Below are positions 1 through 5,165 of a DNA stretch of 5,297 nt, in pieces. Each line of letters starts with the position of its first letter. The stretch's first letter is position 1. The position numbers and the translations under genes are program-made. Origin of the DNA: Anaerolineae bacterium (lineage in GTDB: Bacteria > Chloroflexota > Anaerolineae > 4572-78 > NAK82); the NCBI GenBank assembly GCA_030598425.1, contig JAUVPY010000234.1, forward strand, positions 1 to 5,297, given 5' to 3'. Under the pieces are notes generated by a model, which was not told the DNA's origin, did no database searches, and saw nothing but the letters and a program-made list of their open reading frames with translations.

Positions 1-2
1 AG

Positions 3-209
3 CCCCTTGATGGACTGCTGTCCGACGTGGAAGACTTGGTCACAGTGGAAGACTACGGCGACACCTGGCTGCGCTATAGCACGCCAGAGCCCGAGCGGGT
101 CAATCCACGCCTGCTCCAGCAACTTGCCCGGCGGGGCACCCCGGTTGTCACCCTCAGCGAGGTGCCACGCAGCCTCGAAGATGTCTATCTGCGCATTGTG
201 GACGAGTAG
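3..209 (+). CDS. ABC transporter ATP-binding protein, C-terminal fragment
   Basis: This is the last 68 codons of a gene that begins left of the window; the frame is open from the edge to the TAG at 207-209. The Walker and signature motifs lie outside the window, so the call rests on the tail. The segment reads TWLRYSTPEPERVNPRLLQQ, then LARRGTPVVTLSEVPRSLED and VYLRIVDE. This is the usual end of ABC-2 exporter ATPases (CcmA/NatA/DrrA-like): a small domain built around the strand preceding an SLEDVYL motif (usually SLEDVFL/SLEEVFL). The next gene on the same strand is an ABC-2 type permease, which supports an ATPase-permease pair. An internal GTG at 27 could be mistaken for a start, but the homologous-looking sequence continues upstream of it and no ribosome site precedes it. 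The substrate is unknown. Family assignment is fairly safe; the exact subfamily is not. Confidence 0.8.
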   Translation, partial: PLDGLLSDVEDLVTVEDYGDTWLRYSTPEPERVNPRLLQQLARRGTPVVTLSEVPRSLEDVYLRIVDE

Positions 210-222
210 ATCAGCGGCCTAG

Positions 223-296
223 CGTCTTAGCGTCACAGCAGCCTAGCGAAATAGAGAAGGCCATGTATTACGCTAGGCCGCTGTGACGCTAAGACG
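223..296. repeat. 26-bp imperfect inverted repeat (large hairpin)
   Basis: The arms are 223-248 and 271-296 and pair over 26 bases with a single mismatch (position 240 against 279). They are separated by a 22-base loop (249-270). The left arm is preceded by a second copy of its inner end: AGCGGCCTAGCG at 213-224 and AGCAGCCTAGCG at 237-248 match in 11 of 12 bases, 24 bases apart. The 213-225 copy pairs perfectly over 13 bases with 270-282, so two mutually exclusive folds are possible. TGTGACGC also recurs at 282-289 and 298-305. There is no T-run after the stem, so it is not a classical intrinsic terminator. It sits between the transporter ATPase and permease. It could be a dispersed palindromic repeat (REP/MITE-like), an mRNA-processing or stabilising hairpin, or an attenuator. 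Confidence 0.85.
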
Positions 297-317
297 TTGT
301 GACGCAGGGAGGGCACC

Positions 318-1817
318 ATGGCTGTTTTAAGTGTCCGAGGTACGCTAAAGCGGAGCAGTCTGAGCACTGCTCTGATCATAACCCGACGAGAATTACGTGA
401 CAGCCTGCGTGACTGGCGGATCATCATTCCCGTCCTCATCCTGACGTTGATCTTCCCCTTTTTGATGGATCTCACCGCCACGGTGGATCGCAACTTTGTG
501 CTGCGCTACGGTGGGGAGAATGCCATCATCGCCGAACGATTGAACCCCTTTTTGCTACTGATCGTCGGTTTCTTCCCTATCACATTTTCGCTGGTTATCG
601 CGCTCGAGACGTTTGTGGGAGAAAAGGAACGCAACAGCCTGGAACCACTGCTCTCTATGCCCGTCTCAGACGGCGAGCTGTACCTGGGCAAGATGCTGGC
701 CGCGCTCCTGCTCCCCCTCTTTGCCGCCTACCTGGGTATTACTATTTATCTTGGTGGCCTTTACGCGTCCCTGAGCTGGGTGCCCGATTATGCCCTGCTT
801 ACCCAGATAGTGTTGCTGACCACGGTCGAGGCAATGGTGATGGTCTCGGCCGCTGTGGTAGTTTCCAGCCAAACGACCAGCGTGCGTGCTGCCAACCTGC
901 TGGCCAGTTTCATCATCATCCCTATGGCGCTGTTGGTCCAGGTTGAAAGTGTGCTTATGTTCTGGGGAGAGTACCGCGTCATTTGGTGGATCATCATCGG
1001 GTTGGCGGTGGTAGCCCTTCTCTTGGTACGTATGGGGGTGCGCACCTTTAACCGTGAAGAGATCCTTGCCAGGGAGATGGACGATCTAAACCTCAAGACC
1101 ATCTGGAGCGACTTCTGGGGCTACTTCTTGCGTCCGCCAGCCCTGGCTACCCAGCGTGAAAACACAGCTTCGGCCCGTTTCAACTTGCTCCGCATCTACA
1201 CGCACGACATCCCGACCCTGATCAAGACGGAGTGGCTCCCCCTGGTCGTCGTGCTGGTCGTGCTCACGGGGGCGGGTTTATTGGGCGGATATTACGCCAC
1301 CCGCTATCCCCTTCCATCAGGTATCATCCAACTTGACTCGCTGCCCACCGACGCGTTTGACAATCTGCCTAGCGTTGGCTTCCTGCCAAATTTCAGCACG
1401 ACCGGCATTTTCTTCAACAACGTACGCGCCATCACGCTGGCTGCTGTGTTGGGGCTTTTCTCTTTTGGCGCGCTGGCCTTGCTATTACTAATGATCCCAC
1501 TGGCTCTGGTCGGTTTCTTCGCCGTCGAGGTGAGCCTGTTGGGTTACAACCCCTGGCTGTTTGTGGCTGCTTTTCTCTTGCCGCACGGCATCATTGAGTT
1601 GCCAGCGGCTATCATTGCTACTGCCTTTGCGCTGCGCATTGGGGCGGCGTTGGTCTCGCCCCCAGCGGGACTCGACGTGGGACAGGGATTCTTGCTCGTG
1701 TTGGCAAATTTCTGTAAAATCTTCTTGTTCCTGGTCGTCCCTTTGCTCCTGGGCGCAGCCTTTATCGAGGCAAACGTCACCCCTCAAATTGTGCTCGCGC
1801 TCTATGGTGCGCGCTAA
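318..1817 (+). CDS. ABC-2 type permease fused to a SpoIIM-like membrane domain
   Basis: This 499-residue integral membrane protein is the likely membrane partner of the ATPase that ends 108 bp upstream. ATG 318 follows a GGGAGGG site at 307-313. Residues 1-245 look like an ABC-2 permease: a basic amphipathic N-terminus (TRRELRDSLRDWR, 22-34), a first membrane helix near 35-50, then helices near 76-97, 126-148, 162-184, 192-214 and 221-238. Between helices two and three lies the characteristic GEKERNSLEPLLSMPVSDGE (101-120), corresponding to the E-rich coupling segment of this family. A charged linker (245-305) leads to a second membrane unit: a helix near 306-325, an outside loop, then FFNNVRAITLAAVLGL (365-380), LLPHGIIELPAAIIATAFAL (420-439) and PLLLGAAFIEANVTP (475-489). 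The NN, HG-I-ELPA and AAFIE-VTP motifs are those of the SpoIIM family (DUF95), known from the sporulation DMP complex but widespread in non-spore-formers. The exported substrate cannot be deduced. The permease call is strong and the SpoIIM-like C-terminal half is likely. Confidence 0.85.
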   Translation: MAVLSVRGTLKRSSLSTALIITRRELRDSLRDWRIIIPVLILTLIFPFLMDLTATVDRNFVLRYGGENAIIAERLNPFLLLIVGFFPITFSLVIALETFVGEKERNSLEPLLSMPVSDGELYLGKMLAALLLPLFAAYLGITIYLGGLYASLSWVPDYALLTQIVLLTTVEAMVMVSAAVVVSSQTTSVRAANLLASFIIIPMALLVQVESVLMFWGEYRVIWWIIIGLAVVALLLVRMGVRTFNREEILAREMDDLNLKTIWSDFWGYFLRPPALATQRENTASARFNLLRIYTHDIPTLIKTEWLPLVVVLVVLTGAGLLGGYYATRYPLPSGIIQLDSLPTDAFDNLPSVGFLPNFSTTGIFFNNVRAITLAAVLGLFSFGALALLLLMIPLALVGFFAVEVSLLGYNPWLFVAAFLLPHGIIELPAAIIATAFALRIGAALVSPPAGLDVGQGFLLVLANFCKIFLFLVVPLLLGAAFIEANVTPQIVLALYGAR

Positions 1818-1840
1818 GCAAAGCAGCCAAAGGAAGTTGA

Positions 1841-2605
1841 ATGACCAACCAAACAGCCAGATTGATCCCGCTGGGGACTGCGGCAATCGCCGACCCGGCC
1901 CACGACAACGTCTATATGGTGCTGGACGCCGGCGATCTAAAGGTCTTGATAGACTGTGGCGGCAGTCCTTCCTCCCGGGTGACGAAAGCCGGGCTAAACT
2001 TCACAGACCTGGATGGCTTGATCGTCACCCACCATCACCCAGATCACATCTACGGAGTGCCGGTCCTGCTTATGAACTTGTGGTTGTTGGGTCGGCGGGG
2101 ATCTTTCCCGATCTATGGGCCGGGAAAGGCGCTGGGCATCATCCAGAAGATGATGGAGTTGTATGAATGGAAGACGTGGCCCGAATTCCTGCGAGTTGAT
2201 TTGCGCGAGATGCCTTTGACACCGGGCACGCCCGTGGTCTCCAATCATATCGTGTCAATTGAGGCTTGGCCTGTGGCGCATATGATACCGACCATCGGGC
2301 TGCGGATGACCAACCAGCAGACCGGTAAGGTGTTGGTCTATACCAGCGATACGATGCGTGATCCGGGGGTCGTGCGTCTGGCCCGTGACGCCGATATTCT
2401 CATCCACGAGGCGACCGGCGAATACTATGGTCACTCAACTGGAGCTGATGCTGCCTACGATGCTGTGGAAGCCAATGCCAAACGGTTGGTGCTAATACAT
2501 TATCCCTCTGTGCGTGGCGACCCGGGCGCAGTATTGGAGGAGGCAAGAGCCATCTTTAAGGGACCCGTAGAATTGGCAGAAGATTTTGACGTCTACGAGT
2601 TCTAG
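1841..2605 (+). CDS. RNase Z-like metallo-beta-lactamase-fold hydrolase
   Basis: This 254-residue cytosolic metal-dependent hydrolase follows the permease stop by 23 bp; an AAAGGAAG site at 1829-1836 fixes ATG 1841. Metal-binding motifs occur in order: HHHPDH at 64-69 (the HxHxDH motif), H147 in the PVAH segment, D170 in VYTSD, and H220 in VLIHY. The stretch LIHEATGEYYGHSTGADAAY (187-206) carries the HEAT and HST signatures that separate RNase Z/ElaC-like proteins from other lactamase-fold enzymes. The tail (VLEEARAIFKGPVELAEDFD, 231-250) also matches the RNase Z end. It is shorter than tRNase Z (about 305 residues). The usual GEGTQ after the first DCG is replaced by GGSPSSR, and no flexible exosite arm is obvious. 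A phosphodiesterase or other small-molecule hydrolase role is therefore as plausible as tRNA 3' processing. The substrate is unknown; a link to the transporter rests only on co-orientation. Confidence 0.85.
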   Translation: MTNQTARLIPLGTAAIADPAHDNVYMVLDAGDLKVLIDCGGSPSSRVTKAGLNFTDLDGLIVTHHHPDHIYGVPVLLMNLWLLGRRGSFPIYGPGKALGIIQKMMELYEWKTWPEFLRVDLREMPLTPGTPVVSNHIVSIEAWPVAHMIPTIGLRMTNQQTGKVLVYTSDTMRDPGVVRLARDADILIHEATGEYYGHSTGADAAYDAVEANAKRLVLIHYPSVRGDPGAVLEEARAIFKGPVELAEDFDVYEF

Positions 2606-2619
2606 GGTAGTTCCCCTTA

Positions 2620-2817
2620 CTATTCCTCTACTGGCTTACAAGTTGCGTGGAGGTAGGCGAAGTCGCCTCTAGGCGGCATCAATTCGGTGACCTCGACCAC
2701 TTCAAAGGTCTGGTTGCCAATCCGCACCCGGTCTCCCGCCTTGGGCTCCCGATTGATATTCTGGATACCACCCACGTCCCGTCGCCCGGGCACCACAAAG
2801 CTGACTTTGTAGATCAT
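2620..2817 (-). CDS. Small uncharacterised protein (65 aa)
   Basis: I do not recognise a named family. It is read leftward from ATG 2817, with a strong GGGAGGAG site at about 2828-2835, and ends in TAG at 2620-2622. It begins 32 bp after the cNMP-binding gene and is probably translated from the same message. The protein is soluble, with no signal peptide or membrane segment. It appears beta-rich: a strand at 2-9 (IYKVSFVV), a turn with charged residues, then KAGDRVRIGNQTFEVVEVTE (26-45), typical of a small barrel or SH3-like fold, and a conserved-looking LMPPRGDFAYLHATC (46-60). A single cysteine lies near the end. Ordered hydrophobic alternation, the ribosome site and the tight operon spacing argue that it is a real gene. 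Partnership with the upstream cNMP-binding protein is inferred only from position. Confidence 0.75.
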   Translation of the reverse strand: MIYKVSFVVPGRRDVGGIQNINREPKAGDRVRIGNQTFEVVEVTELMPPRGDFAYLHATCKPVEE

Positions 2818-2849
2818 GGTCCAGGTCTCCTCCCAAACGGATACGATGG

Positions 2850-3302
2850 TCAGATCAGATTACGGTAGCGTAGCTTGAAGGAAAGATCTGCGGCGATGTT
2901 ACGCATGACCAAGAAACCCAGATGGGTATCTTCATAACAAAGTTCCTGGAATTGATTGCAGTTGATGGCATACACCTCGGTGTCGGACCCAGCTCGGACC
3001 GTGGCCGATCGGGCACCTCGGTCCACCAACCCCATTTCACCGAAGCTTTGTCCCTCGCCCAGGTTCACCATCACCGCATCGGCCAGTTCCGGCTTGGTTT
3101 CAAGGATGTCAGGATTGGTGATGATTTGCACCGTGCCGCTGCGAATCAGATAGAAGTTCTCAGTTGGATCATTTAGGTTCAAGATGACGTCGCCTACCTT
3201 GTAGCTCGCTTCGCTGCACAACGCCGCTACGCTAGATAGCTCTTCGTCTGACAGCTCGTTGAACATATCCAATGTCCTGAGAAACTCTTTTGCTTCTGAC
3301 AT
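2850..3302 (-). CDS. Standalone cyclic-nucleotide-binding domain protein
   Basis: This 150-residue protein is made almost entirely of one cNMP-binding (CAP-like effector) domain. The N-terminal helix region EFLRTLDMFNELSDEELSSV (6-25) is typical of the family. It is followed by the beta-roll (YKVGDVILNLNDP at 34-46, NFYLIRSGTVQII at 49-61) and a phosphate-binding cassette, FGEMGLVDRGARSATV (87-102). That cassette keeps the glutamate (E89) that contacts the ribose and the arginine (R98) that holds the cyclic phosphate, so ligand binding is plausible. A C-terminal helix (130-147) corresponds to the hinge helix. No helix-turn-helix follows, so unlike Crp/Fnr regulators it cannot be expected to bind DNA alone; it more likely acts through a partner. 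The start is set by GAGGAGG at 3311-3317, 8 bases before ATG. It has its own extended -10 upstream, and the 65-residue gene lies immediately downstream. Confidence 0.9.
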   Translation of the reverse strand: MSEAKEFLRTLDMFNELSDEELSSVAALCSEASYKVGDVILNLNDPTENFYLIRSGTVQIITNPDILETKPELADAVMVNLGEGQSFGEMGLVDRGARSATVRAGSDTEVYAINCNQFQELCYEDTHLGFLVMRNIAADLSFKLRYRNLI

Positions 3303-3305
3303 GGG

Positions 3306-3325
3306 GCTAGCCTCCTCACTCTAGC
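3306..3325 (-). promoter_or_regulatory. Ribosome binding site in a small hairpin loop
   Basis: On the minus strand GCTAG (3325-3321) and CTAGC (3310-3306) can pair as a 5-bp stem around a 10-base loop that contains the full AGGAGG of the cNMP-binding gene. The Shine-Dalgarno sequence itself is certain. The stem is short and may be coincidence, or it may present the site in single-stranded form. Confidence 0.5.
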
Positions 3326-3350
3326 TATAATGAACTTACTCGACACTAGT

Positions 3351-3359
3351 ATTATAACA
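3351..3359 (-). promoter_or_regulatory. Extended -10 promoter element for the cNMP-binding gene
   Basis: On the minus strand the sequence reads TGTTATAAT, a perfect extended -10 (TGnTATAAT), about 50 bases before the start codon and inside a conspicuously AT-rich patch. No good -35 lies at 17 bases (TGGATT at 3379-3374 is poor), which is usual for extended -10 promoters. A TTGACA at 3393-3388 is too far upstream (31 bases) to be its -35. The element would let the cNMP-binding gene and the 65-residue gene be expressed independently of the response regulator and cyclase upstream. Confidence 0.6.
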
Positions 3360-3389
3360 TAGTTACAGCACGAAATCCACACACATTTG

Positions 3390-4025
3390 TCAACGCATCA
3401 GTACGGCGCGCGCCGGTGCGCCATCCCCATCTCGCACCCTAAGGGGTAGGCAGATGAGTTGGTAGCGACCTTCGGGGACCTGGCTCAGGTTTAATCCCTC
3501 CAGGACGACCACTCCGTTTCCCAAGAGCGTCCGATGCACTTCTAGTTCCTCCGAGTCAAAGGGATCTACAGACAGGTAGTCTATCCCCACCAACTTGATC
3601 CCTTTGGAGAGCAACCAGGGGCCTGCATCTTTCGAGAGAGAGACATAGTCAGCTTCGAATTCGTAAGGTCCCCCTATCCACAGATCCGAGTTTCGAGTCT
3701 TAATGAGAAGGCGCTCGGTGCCACGAATGCCCAATTCGCCCAGGTCCGTGGCCGTGATGAGGTTGCCCTCGTAGCGGGGCTCGACCACCACCGCCGGGCC
3801 GATGAGCACGTCCAATGGAAGACGGTCAACCGCTAGCCCACGCTCTTTGATGTGTCGTGGCGCGTCCACGTGTGTCAACGTGTGAGTCCCCATCTCCAGG
3901 CGCGAGATGTTGAGCTCGCCCCCATCCACGAGGGATGAGATTTGTTGAATGCGTATGGAAGGATCACCTGGCCAAACCGGCATCACGGGGGAAATTGGCA
4001 GAGATATGTCGTAATAGACTGGCAT
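3390..4025 (-). CDS. Cyclase-family metal hydrolase (KynB/arylformamidase-like)
   Basis: This 211-residue cytosolic enzyme of the cyclase family (PF04199) includes bacterial kynurenine formamidase KynB and isatin hydrolase. Residues 16-21 (PVWPGD) form the conserved substrate-side entry. GTHTLTHVDAPRH (46-58) corresponds to the family motif HxGTHxDxPxH, with probable metal ligands H48, H52 and D54 and the catalytic histidine H58. H164 (EVHRTLL) and E176 (VVLEGLNL) sit 12 residues apart, as do the second-site metal ligands of KynB. The end, QLICLPLRVRDGDGAPARAV (189-208), matches the family terminus. Length is normal. Its ATG directly follows the TAG of the response regulator with no base between, and its GGGAG site lies inside that gene, so translation is probably coupled. 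No kynurenine-pathway genes are visible, so the natural substrate (N-formylkynurenine or another amide or lactone) is open. Confidence 0.88.
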   Translation of the reverse strand: MPVYYDISLPISPVMPVWPGDPSIRIQQISSLVDGGELNISRLEMGTHTLTHVDAPRHIKERGLAVDRLPLDVLIGPAVVVEPRYEGNLITATDLGELGIRGTERLLIKTRNSDLWIGGPYEFEADYVSLSKDAGPWLLSKGIKLVGIDYLSVDPFDSEELEVHRTLLGNGVVVLEGLNLSQVPEGRYQLICLPLRVRDGDGAPARAVLMR

Positions 4026-4928
4026 CTACTCTTCTCCCGCCACGGTTGAGGACATATCGCTGGCTTGGTCGCCCAAGCTTTGGCCCAACATCTGGATGCC
4101 CGCCGCCAGGGCGTGTAGTTCCCGGGCCAGCCGCTCGGCCTCTTTGCGATGCTTTTCAATGGCCTTTTGTTGCAGCGCTATGATTTTTGTGAGGTTCTCT
4201 ACAAGCTTGTCTGCTTGGGCTTTTTCAGCCAGCAGATCTCGCCCTCCGTCGGGACTTGAGCCGGATTCAGGGGGCGCACCCCCTTGATTGGCTATGAGCG
4301 CATCCTTCTCTGCCAACTGCGCCTGGAGTTGGTTGATCTGCTGAGTCATCGCCTGATGTTGGTCGATCGCTTGCTTTTTCAGGTTGGCCAGCGCTGTATC
4401 TCTCTCTTTGAGCATAGCTTGCCAGCGAGCGGCATCCGTGCCTCCCTGACCAGGTCCTTGTTGCTGAAGTTGGGCTTTCAAGCGCTGGATTTCCTGCTCC
4501 TGGCTGGCAAGTCTTTCCGCCACGGACGCATCTGTGCCAGCGGGGAGGGGCTGAGCGCCAGGTCCGGTCTGTAGCGCCCGATCAATCGCGCTCAGCATAT
4601 CTTCAATTTCGAAGGGTTTTATGAGATAGTCGACAGCGCCCAGCCGAAAGGCACGGATAGCCGTCTCCTCGGAGCCATGAAAAGTCATCACAATGGTCGG
4701 GATGCGGTGTCCTCGCTTGTTCAGCTCTTCTAACACGTCGAGGCCGTGCATCGTGGGCAGTTTCAAGTCGCTGATGATCAAATCGGGTTGCTCTTCGATA
4801 GCTTTTTGCAGACCTAGCTTGCCATCCCGGGCAGTGATGACCTCCCATCCTTCGGGCTTGAGAATGTTGTTGGCAATAAAGACGATGTTTTCACGCCGGT
4901 CCTCAATAATCAGTACCTTCCGTGACAT
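4026..4928 (-). CDS. Response regulator: REC domain with long coiled-coil tail
   Basis: This 300-residue cytosolic signalling protein starts at ATG 4928 behind GAGGGAAAGGG, an A/G-rich ribosome site. Residues 1-120 form a canonical receiver domain: acidic pocket E9/D10 (LIIEDRREN), phospho-acceptor D54 (LIISDLKLP), T82 (IVMTFHG) and K104-P105 (YLIKPFE). All catalytic positions are present, so it should accept phosphate from a histidine kinase; none is encoded nearby. After a Gly/Pro-rich linker (121-133) the rest is Gln/Ala/Lys-rich heptad-like sequence, with probable coiled coils near 136-156, 167-213 and 232-275. These are broken by Gly/Pro-rich spacers at 157-164 and 215-230. No DNA-binding, GGDEF, HD or methylesterase domain is seen, so output is probably by protein-protein contact or oligomerisation. 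It is the first gene of the minus-strand operon and abuts the cyclase gene. Confidence 0.92.
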   Translation of the reverse strand: MSRKVLIIEDRRENIVFIANNILKPEGWEVITARDGKLGLQKAIEEQPDLIISDLKLPTMHGLDVLEELNKRGHRIPTIVMTFHGSEETAIRAFRLGAVDYLIKPFEIEDMLSAIDRALQTGPGAQPLPAGTDASVAERLASQEQEIQRLKAQLQQQGPGQGGTDAARWQAMLKERDTALANLKKQAIDQHQAMTQQINQLQAQLAEKDALIANQGGAPPESGSSPDGGRDLLAEKAQADKLVENLTKIIALQQKAIEKHRKEAERLARELHALAAGIQMLGQSLGDQASDMSSTVAGEE

Positions 4929-4963
4929 CCCTTTCCCTCGTAAAGGTGAGCGTTCAGTAGGCG

Positions 4964-4980
4964 AAGAAACCAGGTTTCTT
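4964..4980. repeat. Perfect 17-bp palindrome in the response-regulator leader
   Basis: AAGAAACC at 4964-4971 and GGTTTCTT at 4973-4980 are exact reverse complements around one central base. If transcription starts just downstream of the -10 at 5057, the palindrome lies about 70-85 bases into the leader and 36 bases before the start codon. Candidate roles are an operator for a dimeric regulator or a dispersed palindromic intergenic repeat. A one-base loop makes an RNA hairpin with the full stem unlikely, though a shortened stem could form. Confidence 0.7.
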
Positions 4981-5056
4981 TGACCCCAACTGAGCGGTTA
5001 CCCGTGTAGTTTGCACATACTGGTACGAGACTGGTGCAATGTGAAATCTCGCCTCC

Positions 5057-5065
5057 ATTATAGCA
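5057..5065 (-). promoter_or_regulatory. Extended -10 promoter for the response-regulator operon
   Basis: On the minus strand the sequence reads TGCTATAAT, a perfect extended -10. It lies about 130 bases upstream of the response-regulator start, giving a leader of roughly 120 bases. No recognisable -35 is present at 16-18 bases. It is the best promoter candidate in the region and would drive the response regulator and cyclase genes. Confidence 0.6.
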
Positions 5066-5078
5066 CAAAACGCAAAGA

Positions 5079-5108
5079 TTCGCTGATTTCCGAGACTCCT
5101 CATATAAT
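5079..5108 (+). promoter_or_regulatory. Candidate promoter for the ATP-grasp gene
   Basis: A perfect TATAAT at 5103-5108 lies 57 bases before the ATG at 5166. A weak -35 candidate, TTCGCT (5079-5084), matches the consensus at three of six positions with an 18-base spacer. The resulting leader would be about 50 bases and holds the AGGAGG site. The -10 is convincing; the -35 is marginal. Confidence 0.45.
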
Positions 5109-5165
5109 TACTTCGTTCGTCCCCAAACCTGGCTCTTACTCTTTCTTCCAGGAGGCACGCCGCAT

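Larger units (their letters stand above)
4929..5165. other. Divergent intergenic region with two outward promoters
   Basis: This 237 bp gap separates the minus-strand response-regulator operon from the plus-strand ATP-grasp gene. It contains a -10 element facing each way (minus at 5057-5065, plus at 5103-5108), a perfect palindrome at 4964-4980 and a short inverted repeat TTGCAC/GTGCAA at 5011-5016/5034-5039 that also encloses two ACTGGT copies (5019-5024, 5030-5035). No convincing small gene was found; open frames across it run into the flanking promoters and lack ribosome sites. Confidence 0.7.

Noticed and set aside
223..296. Reading the hairpin as a CRISPR repeat or intrinsic terminator
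   Set aside because: There are no regularly spaced repeats with unique spacers, and no poly-T tail follows the stem.
1488..1886. 132-codon minus-strand reading frame opposite the permease
   Set aside because: It is antisense to a clear membrane-protein gene, with Gln/Glu-rich low-complexity translation and no matching promoter.
1561..2166. 201-codon plus-strand reading frame across the permease end and hydrolase start
   Set aside because: It overlaps two well-supported genes in another frame, has a Ser/Arg/Cys-rich unordered composition and no ribosome site; it is a shadow.
2604..2617. Possible terminator between the convergent genes
   Set aside because: Only a 4-bp stem around a 6-base loop can form and there is no T-run on either strand.
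3326..3331. Plus-strand TATAAT near the cNMP-binding gene start
   Set aside because: There is no -35 and no plus-strand gene downstream; it is a by-product of the AT-rich promoter patch.
4284..4574. Leucine-rich plus-strand frame opposite the response regulator
   Set aside because: The Leu/Ser-rich pattern is the expected complement of Gln/Ala/Lys heptads on the other strand.
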